Positions 39,478-44,417 of a stretch of DNA of 44,417 nt are shown in pieces; positions within the stretch are counted from its first letter, which is position 1, and each line of letters begins with the position of its first letter. The stretch is from CAYGLV01 sp964351025 (lineage in GTDB: Bacteria; Actinomycetota; Thermoleophilia; Gaiellales; Gaiellaceae): assembly GCA_964351025.1 (NCBI GenBank), contig CAYGLV010000013.1, positions 1 through 44,417 of the forward strand, in the 5' to 3' direction. Under the pieces are notes generated by a model that worked only from the letters and a program-made list of their open reading frames with translations, searched no databases and had not been told where the DNA came from. The translations under genes were made by a program, and so were the position numbers.

Positions 39478-40494
39478 ATGAGGCACAAGGCATCGCGCTC
39501 GGCACTGATCGCGGCGCTCGGATTCGCCGCCGCTGTTGTGTTCGTCGCCGGAGCGCTCGGGGCGACCAGCAAGGCCCACGGGGTGCTCGCCGGCAAGAAG
39601 GTCGGCGTGATCATCTGCACCAACCAGAACCCCTTCTGCGCTGCCTGGACGAACTCGCTGAAGAGCGCGCTCGAGAAGCAGGGAGCGACCGTGACGGTCC
39701 TCACGTCGGTGTTCGATCCGTCGACAGACGCGCAGAACATGAACCGCCTGATCGCGGACAAGCCCGACCTGATCATCGTGGTGCCTGCGAGCGCATCCGC
39801 GATCATTCCCTCACTCATCCGAGCGAAGCAGGCGGGTATCCCGGTCATGTCCGCGATCGGACGCCTGTCGCCCGCGGGGGCGAAGCTCGTCGTCGCCTCG
39901 GCGAACACTAACGACTCCGCGCTCGGAAGGTTCGCGGCGCAGAATGTCGTTGAGGGCATGAAGGCCGCCGGGTACAAGAAGGGCAACGTGATCGCGCTCA
40001 CCGGGACTGCCTCCCAGAACAACGTCACCGATCGCATGGCATCGTTCAAGGCGTACTTGAAGAAGTACCCGCAGTACAAGCTCGTCGCCGTCGAGGACAC
40101 CAACTGGGATCAGGCGACGTCGGCCAAGGTTGCCCAGCAGTTGCTCTCGAAGTACGCGTCGCAGGGCGGCATCCAGGGTGCGTACGGCATGGCGGACAAC
40201 ATGGCCATCGGGATCATCCAGGGCGCCAAGCAGGCCGGTGTTCCTGTCGGAGTCGCCAAGAAGGGCCTGATCGTTACCGGCAGCAACTGTCTCAGCATCG
40301 GCATCAAGGCGATCAAGGCCGGCGAGTTGTACGGCACCGGAACGCAGGCGCCGCAGATCGAGGCGGCCCTTGCGGCCAAGGTGGCAGGCGTTATCCTGAG
40401 CGGCGGCACGGCCCGGCCCAAGACGCAGCTCGTACGTGAGCATCGCATCACCAAGGCTAACGTCGGCAAGTTCACGAAGGTCTGCACCTTCTAA
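39478..40494 (+). CDS. ABC importer substrate-binding protein, CUT2 sugar type
   Basis: The 338-residue protein has an N-terminal signal (basic MRHK, hydrophobic 9-28) without a lipobox Cys at the cleavage site, then a type I periplasmic-binding fold (Peripla_BP_4): KKVGVIICTNQNPFCAAWTNSLK, DAQNMNRLIADKPDLIIVVPA, IPVMSAIG, GNVIALTGTASQNNVTDRM. This fold binds ribose, xylose, autoinducer-2, polyols and similar compounds. It leads the importer operon and is probably LacI-controlled. The ATG is fixed by AAAGGA 9 bases upstream. Confidence 0.9.
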   Translation: MRHKASRSALIAALGFAAAVVFVAGALGATSKAHGVLAGKKVGVIICTNQNPFCAAWTNSLKSALEKQGATVTVLTSVFDPSTDAQNMNRLIADKPDLIIVVPASASAIIPSLIRAKQAGIPVMSAIGRLSPAGAKLVVASANTNDSALGRFAAQNVVEGMKAAGYKKGNVIALTGTASQNNVTDRMASFKAYLKKYPQYKLVAVEDTNWDQATSAKVAQQLLSKYASQGGIQGAYGMADNMAIGIIQGAKQAGVPVGVAKKGLIVTGSNCLSIGIKAIKAGELYGTGTQAPQIEAALAAKVAGVILSGGTARPKTQLVREHRITKANVGKFTKVCTF

Positions 40495-40516
40495 ACGGCG
40501 TAGATTCACGAACCGT

Positions 40517-42103
40517 ATGAGTGACGAACGGGATCCGGCACATCTGGCCGGATCCCGTCGTCTTTCGAGCGATCCTCGAGAGGGCGCAGTCCTCCTGGAG
40601 GTCGAAGCCCTCTCGAAGTCGTACGGCCCGGTGCGGGCGATTCAGGGACTGAGCCTCGAGGTCAGAGCAGGCGAAGTCCACGCGATTTGCGGACACAACG
40701 GCGCCGGCAAGAGCACGTTGGTGCGGGCCCTCGTCGGACTGGTTCGGCCCGACGCAGGAACGATGCGCTTCTGCGGCGAGGAGCTCTCGCTCCGGAATCC
40801 CCAGGATGCGCAGGCTCGGGGGATCGCGCTCGTGAATCAGGAGCTGAGCCTGGTTCCAGAGCTGAGTGTCGAGGACAACATCTTCCTCGGCGGGATCGAC
40901 GTGCCGCTCCTCTACCGCAGGCGCCGGCTCTCGGCGCTCGCGCGGCGGACCCTCGACGCGCTCGGCCTCGCGCACGTGCCGCTGACCGCCGCCGCCGAGT
41001 CACTCGCGATCGGTGAGCGGCAGCTCGTCGAGATCGCACGACTGCTCGTCCGCGACGCGCGGCTCTTGATCCTCGACGAGCCGACGGCGACCCTTAGCAA
41101 GCCCGAGATCGACCGGGTCTTCAGGGCCACGCGAGAGCTCGTGGCGCAGGGTCGAAGCGTGATCTTCGTCTCACACCGGCTGGACGAGGTATTCGACCTC
41201 TGCGACCGCGTAACGGTGCTGCGCGACGGACGCGTCGTCGGGACGCACACGATCGGCGAGATCGACAGGCGCTCTCTGATCAACATGATGCTCGGTGAGA
41301 TGGAAGGAGCCGCGGCCGCTCGACACCACGTGAGCGAGACAGCTCACTCGGGCGTCGATGCCGTCCGGATCGAGGGGCTGCGCGTGCCCGGAGCGGTCGA
41401 GGACTTCGCGCTGACGCTCGAGCGCGGAATCATCACCGGCCTCGCCGGGCAGGTGGGATCGGGGACGAGCACCGTGCTTCGCGCCCTCGGCGGTCTCGTT
41501 CCCGACGCGTCAGGAACCGTCGAAGTCCGCGGGCAGCCGGTTCTCCTGAACACTCCCCGCCGCGCAGCGCGGGCAGGGATCCTCTACATCCCGAACGATC
41601 GCCAGCGTGAGGGCCTCTTCCTGGGACAGTCGGTGGAGAGCAACCTGACGGTTGCGCGCCTGCGGCGCCTCAGTCGGTTTGGAGTGATCCTCCGTCGTCG
41701 CTCGCAGCGTGTCGCGCGTGACCTCGCCACCAAGGTCGGCGTCGGTCTCGATCGGCTCGGCTCTCCGGCAGACCGGCTGAGCGGCGGCAATCAGCAGAAG
41801 GTGCTGCTCGGCCGCGCGCTTCACCGGGAAGGCACCGTACTCCTCGCGCTCGACGAGCCGACCCGCGGCGTCGACGTCGGCGGCAGGGCGGACATCCACG
41901 AGCTCGTCCGAGACGCGGCTCGCGAGGGGGCTTCGGTGATCTTCTCGTCCACGGAGCTCGACGAGGTCCTCGACCTCGCGGATGTCGTCGTCACGATGTT
42001 CGCCGGTCAGATCGTCTCCGTCATCCCGCGTGGGGAGGCATCCGCCTCGTCGGTGCTCGCCGACATGACGACGCGGGAGCGCCAAGCCGAGGTTCGGCCG
42101 TGA
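40517..42103 (+). CDS. ABC importer ATPase with two nucleotide-binding domains, RbsA/XylG type
   Basis: The 528-residue protein has two ABC domains. The first has a full Walker A GHNGAGKST (59-67), Walker B LLILDEPTATLS and a degenerate signature LAIGERQLVEIA. The second has an altered Walker A GQVGSGTST lacking the Lys, but a good signature LSGGNQQKV and Walker B LLALDEPTRGVD. This asymmetry is normal for CUT2 ATPases. The ATG at 40517 is the only usable start, with no clear Shine-Dalgarno. A strong hairpin (40528-40558) covers codons 4-14. Confidence 0.9.
   Translation: MSDERDPAHLAGSRRLSSDPREGAVLLEVEALSKSYGPVRAIQGLSLEVRAGEVHAICGHNGAGKSTLVRALVGLVRPDAGTMRFCGEELSLRNPQDAQARGIALVNQELSLVPELSVEDNIFLGGIDVPLLYRRRRLSALARRTLDALGLAHVPLTAAAESLAIGERQLVEIARLLVRDARLLILDEPTATLSKPEIDRVFRATRELVAQGRSVIFVSHRLDEVFDLCDRVTVLRDGRVVGTHTIGEIDRRSLINMMLGEMEGAAAARHHVSETAHSGVDAVRIEGLRVPGAVEDFALTLERGIITGLAGQVGSGTSTVLRALGGLVPDASGTVEVRGQPVLLNTPRRAARAGILYIPNDRQREGLFLGQSVESNLTVARLRRLSRFGVILRRRSQRVARDLATKVGVGLDRLGSPADRLSGGNQQKVLLGRALHREGTVLLALDEPTRGVDVGGRADIHELVRDAAREGASVIFSSTELDEVLDLADVVVTMFAGQIVSVIPRGEASASSVLADMTTRERQAEVRP
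40528..40558 (+). terminator. Strong hairpin between binding protein and ATPase
   Basis: ACGGGATCCGG and CCGGATCCCGT form a perfect 11-bp stem with a 9-base loop, followed by CGTCTTT. It lies 34 bases after the binding-protein stop. It may act as a partial terminator or mRNA-stabilising stem that keeps binding-protein levels above those of the membrane parts, or it may restrict ATPase translation. Confidence 0.6.
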
Positions 42104-43083
42104 ATCCCGGCGTCCTCGGCGCTCTGGAGCGTGTCCGTGCCGACCGACGCCGGTTCGGTTGGGCGGATGTCGCGCTCGGCATCTGGATCGGCGCCTTGAC
42201 GGTAGTCGTTGTGTACGGCGCGACGACGACCACGGGCTTCATGACCGTGAGCAATCTCAAGGCGATCCTCACGGCTGCCGCATTCGTCGGAATCATCGCT
42301 GTCGGGCTGACCGTGATCGTCTTGAGCGGGAACCTGTTCTCACTGGCTCTCGGCCAGACCGTCGCGGTGACGGCGATGCTCTTCCTGTACACGTTGCAGT
42401 TCGGACTCGCCCCGGCGATCGTCCTGACCCTCCTGCTCGGGCTCGTCATCGGCGCTGTCCAGGGGTTCGCGGTCGGTGCCTGGGGAGCCAACCCGATCAT
42501 CATCACGATCGGCGCGGCAGGGCTCATGGAGGGGCTCGCAGTCTGGCTTTCGCACGGCCAGAGCATCGTTCCTCCCACCTCGGCGACCAGCTATCAGCGG
42601 CTGGCAGAGCCCCTCCTGGGAGTGCCGTTTCCGGTCTACGTCTTCGTCGCCCTCACGATCGTGCTCGCGGTAGCGATGCGTCGCACCCGTTTCGGCCGCG
42701 GGATCTACCTGCTCGGAGAGAACCGCACTGCCGCCCGCGCGGCAGCGCTCCCCATCACGCTGCTGACGACGGCCGCCTTCGCCCTGACCTCGGTGTTCGC
42801 CGCCGGTGCGGGCGTCCTGATCGGCGCGACGAGCCAGAACGCGTCGCTCCTTCTAACCGGCAGCTACACCTACGACGCGATCGCGGCCGCGCTCGTCGGT
42901 GGAAACGCCGTAACGGGCGGGCGTGGATCGGTTCTGCGCACGGCCGCGGGTGCGATCTTCATCGCGACGATCTCGGACATGCTGCTCCTCCGTGGCTATA
43001 CCACGGGCGGACAGATCCTCGTCCGCGGGATCATCGTCGTGGTCGTTGTCGTCCTGACGAACCTCAGGGAGCGGCGCCTGTGA
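42100..43083 (+). CDS. ABC importer permease 1, CUT2 type
   Basis: The 327-residue membrane protein of the RbsC/XylH family has about nine hydrophobic segments and the family features GIIAVGLTVIVLSGNLFSLALGQ, AWGANPIIITIGAAGLMEGLAVWL and ALVGGNAVTGGRGSVLRT. The segment usually reading G-x-x-DLS reads SGNLFSLA. The GTG start overlaps the ATPase stop as GTGA. Confidence 0.9.
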   Translation: MNPGVLGALERVRADRRRFGWADVALGIWIGALTVVVVYGATTTTGFMTVSNLKAILTAAAFVGIIAVGLTVIVLSGNLFSLALGQTVAVTAMLFLYTLQFGLAPAIVLTLLLGLVIGAVQGFAVGAWGANPIIITIGAAGLMEGLAVWLSHGQSIVPPTSATSYQRLAEPLLGVPFPVYVFVALTIVLAVAMRRTRFGRGIYLLGENRTAARAAALPITLLTTAAFALTSVFAAGAGVLIGATSQNASLLLTGSYTYDAIAAALVGGNAVTGGRGSVLRTAAGAIFIATISDMLLLRGYTTGGQILVRGIIVVVVVVLTNLRERRL

Positions 43084-44081
43084 GGCGAACGCGCATCTCG
43101 GCGGCACGCATCGGCGGGGCGAGCCGGTTCGTTCCCTTCGCGATCCTCGCCGCGATGATCGCCGCGATGGCACTGCTGCCCGTAGTCACTGAGTACACGG
43201 TCCGGACGGCGAACGTGTACAACGTGTTCCAGAACTTCTCCGCGTATGGCCTTGTCGCGCTCGCGCTGGGGATCACGATCATTGCGGGAGAGTTCGACCT
43301 CTCGGTCTCGTCGATGTACCTCCTCGGCGGGATGGTGGCAGTCCTCACCGGCGGCGGGTCGCCGCTCGTAGGCCTCCTCGCGGCGCTCGGCACTGCGGTC
43401 ATCGTCGGCTGCGTCCAGGGCAGCTTGATCGCGTACTTCCGGCTGAACTCCATGCCGGTGACGCTCGGCGGCTACCTGGTCGTCCTCGGGATCACGTACA
43501 TCCTCGGACACTCCAAGAGTGTCACGTACGAGGACTACAACGTCGGCCTGAGGCTTGACGAACCGATCCTTCAGGTGTTCTCGATCCGCAGCCTGATCTC
43601 ACTTGGGATCTTCGTGCTCATCGCTTTCGTCCTGCGCTATCTCCGCATGGGCAGGGACCTTCGCGCGATTGGCGGCGACCGGAGAGCCGCCCGGGTTGCA
43701 GGCGTACCCGTGGAGCACCTCCTGATCGGTGTGTTCATAGCGTCCGCGCTCGGTGCGGCGTTGGCCGGCGCGCTCCTCAGCTACAGCCTGGCGACCGCGA
43801 GCCCCACCAACATCGGTGTCGATGTGCTGACGTTCTCCGCCACTGCGGCCCTGCTGGGCGGAGTCAGCCTGTCCGGGGGGAGGGGTACTCCCGTCGGCAT
43901 AGCGGCCGGCGTTCTGTCTCTCAGCATGCTCCAGGAGATCCTCGCCATCATGCGGTCGCCCGACTACGTCTCGAGCCTGATCACCGGCGGCCTACTCGTG
44001 GTGGTCACGATCCTCTGGGCGCCTGACATCGCACAGTGGTTCAGGACCACACGTACAGTGAGTGCTCTGAAGAACAGGTGA
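43080..44081 (+). CDS. ABC importer permease 2, CUT2 type
   Basis: The 333-residue RbsC-type permease has GLVALALGITIIAGEFDLSVSSMYLLGG (the typical G-x-IDLSVGS motif), LRAIGGDRRAARVAGVPV (ATPase coupling loop) and ALLGGVSLSGGRGTPVG. Two different permeases imply a heterodimeric channel, which is less common than the usual homodimer. The GTG start overlaps the permease 1 stop as GTGA. The upstream part of the open frame (from 42159) is a shadow of permease 1. Confidence 0.9.
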   Translation: MRRTRISAARIGGASRFVPFAILAAMIAAMALLPVVTEYTVRTANVYNVFQNFSAYGLVALALGITIIAGEFDLSVSSMYLLGGMVAVLTGGGSPLVGLLAALGTAVIVGCVQGSLIAYFRLNSMPVTLGGYLVVLGITYILGHSKSVTYEDYNVGLRLDEPILQVFSIRSLISLGIFVLIAFVLRYLRMGRDLRAIGGDRRAARVAGVPVEHLLIGVFIASALGAALAGALLSYSLATASPTNIGVDVLTFSATAALLGGVSLSGGRGTPVGIAAGVLSLSMLQEILAIMRSPDYVSSLITGGLLVVVTILWAPDIAQWFRTTRTVSALKNR

Positions 44082-44091
44082 GCTGGAGGTA

Positions 44092-44310
44092 GTGGGCGTC
44101 GAGTCAAACTCAGACGGTGAAAGCGAAAGGCGCACGCTAGACACAGACGCTGATGAAGCGACGAAAGGGCGTGCAATCGAGCTGATACTGCGAGGCAACC
44201 GCCTCGCTGTAGCGAGTGCGACGCGTCGATCGAAGCGCGTGGCCGACGCAGTCGAGCCGTGGAATCGACGCATCGAGCAGGCGCTGCGCGAACTTCAGCG
44301 CAGGCGCTGA
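44092..44310 (+). CDS. Doubtful small basic protein after the importer
   Basis: A 72-residue frame that starts acidic and ends strongly basic (ATRRSKRVADAVEPWNRRIEQALRELQRRR). Codon use differs sharply from the neighbours: many third positions are A or T. GGAGGT at 44085-44090 is only 1 base from the GTG, too close to function well. Two hairpins lie inside. It may be a small gene, a remnant, or not coding at all. I recognise no family. Confidence 0.3.
   Translation: MGVESNSDGESERRTLDTDADEATKGRAIELILRGNRLAVASATRRSKRVADAVEPWNRRIEQALRELQRRR
44186..44211. other. Hairpin downstream of the importer operon
   Basis: GCGAGGC-AACC-GCCTCGC is a perfect 7-bp stem with 4-base loop (44190-44207), extended by TAC/GTA after one mismatch. 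A second stem GCGCTG/CAGCGC follows at 44281-44301. They could terminate the importer transcript or belong to a structured RNA. Confidence 0.4.
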
Positions 44311-44353
44311 ACGCGCCAAGACATCCAGAGCAGGCGCCGGTCCCGGGTGATGA

Positions 44354-44417
44354 CTAGCCCGAGTAGTACTCGTCCGCGATCGCGAGCACTTCGTCGAGGA
44401 CGGCCAGGCCCTCGTCG
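44354..44417 (-). CDS. C-terminal end of a leftward gene, cut by the window
   Basis: The last 20 codons of a minus-strand frame end in TAG and read EGLAVLDEVLAIADEYYSG with one further residue at the edge. High third-position GC supports coding. The EGLAVLDE helix is common at the end of class III PLP aminotransferases, but the fragment is too short to assign. Confidence 0.5.
   Translation of the reverse strand, partial: DEGLAVLDEVLAIADEYYSG

Noticed and set aside
42159..43079. Upstream extension of permease 2
   Set aside because: It overlaps permease 1 out of frame; the GTG at 43080 overlaps the stop of permease 1 and gives the normal permease length.
120..44417. Mobile element, phage, CRISPR or defence system
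   Set aside because: No transposase, integrase, Cas, toxin-antitoxin or restriction motif and no regular direct repeats were found; the gene content is metabolic and housekeeping.

Overview
The window is about 44.4 kb of high-GC DNA from a bacterial chromosome, almost fully coding. It uses many GTG and some TTG starts, and neighbouring genes commonly overlap by 4 bases (ATGA, GTGA or TTGA). A DUF3107 protein, a Mrp ATPase without the usual C-terminal Cys pair, an AhpE-type peroxiredoxin and many apparently leaderless promoters (TANNNT 6-8 bases before the start codon) point to an actinobacterium. A deep lineage such as Thermoleophilia is my guess; no rRNA or marker gene in the window settles it. 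I see no tRNA, rRNA, CRISPR array, insertion sequence or phage gene.

Positions 1-26.3 kb are a mosaic of short housekeeping operons. They contain a shortened malate/lactate dehydrogenase-family gene; a secreted protein; Mrp; a MacB-type permease and its ATPase in convergent, overlapping orientation; an inositol-monophosphatase-family gene with DUF1015; a YhaM-type exonuclease; and a six-gene MoxR/DUF58/VWA membrane operon. These are followed by mce/DUF3107/YchF-like, a short FtsH, and an NAD-salvage operon (DUF1385, nicotinate phosphoribosyltransferase, nicotinamidase-like, unknown). The last groups are a P-loop kinase; an operon of tryptophan 2,3-dioxygenase, M20 peptidase, PabB-like and PabC-like genes; and RarA, peroxiredoxin and alpha/beta hydrolase.

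Positions 26.4-44.1 kb form one dedicated catabolic locus. A leftward operon of eight tightly coupled genes (36.4 to 26.9 kb) encodes a HisD-like dehydrogenase, hydantoinase/oxoprolinase subunits A and B, an isocitrate-lyase/PEP-mutase-family lyase, an isochorismatase-family amidase resembling N-carbamoylsarcosine amidase, an iron alcohol dehydrogenase of the hydroxyacid-oxoacid transhydrogenase type, a 3-hydroxyacyl-CoA-dehydrogenase-family enzyme and an SDR. Divergent from it run leuC-like, leuD-like and a LacI-family regulator, then a CUT2-type ABC importer (binding protein, double ATPase, two permeases). A RidA-family gene faces the leftward operon. The same 15-base sequence TGACTACGTATGCAT lies over the -10 elements of the divergent promoter (36454) and of the importer promoter (39386). 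It contains a 14-bp TG...CG...CA pseudo-palindrome of LacI type, so import and catabolism probably form one regulon run by the local LacI protein.

The enzymes suggest ATP-dependent opening of a cyclic amide or imide, removal of a carbamoyl group, several oxidations, hydration or isomerisation by an aconitase-family enzyme, and cleavage of a substituted malate or isocitrate by the lyase. The substrate cannot be read from the sequence.

No stretch over 300 bases lacks a gene. The longest gaps are 39332-39477 (importer promoter), 1-119, 861-977, 26333-26447, 14830-14940 and 36424-36525. The last 330 bases hold an atypical structured segment and the C-terminal end of a leftward gene.
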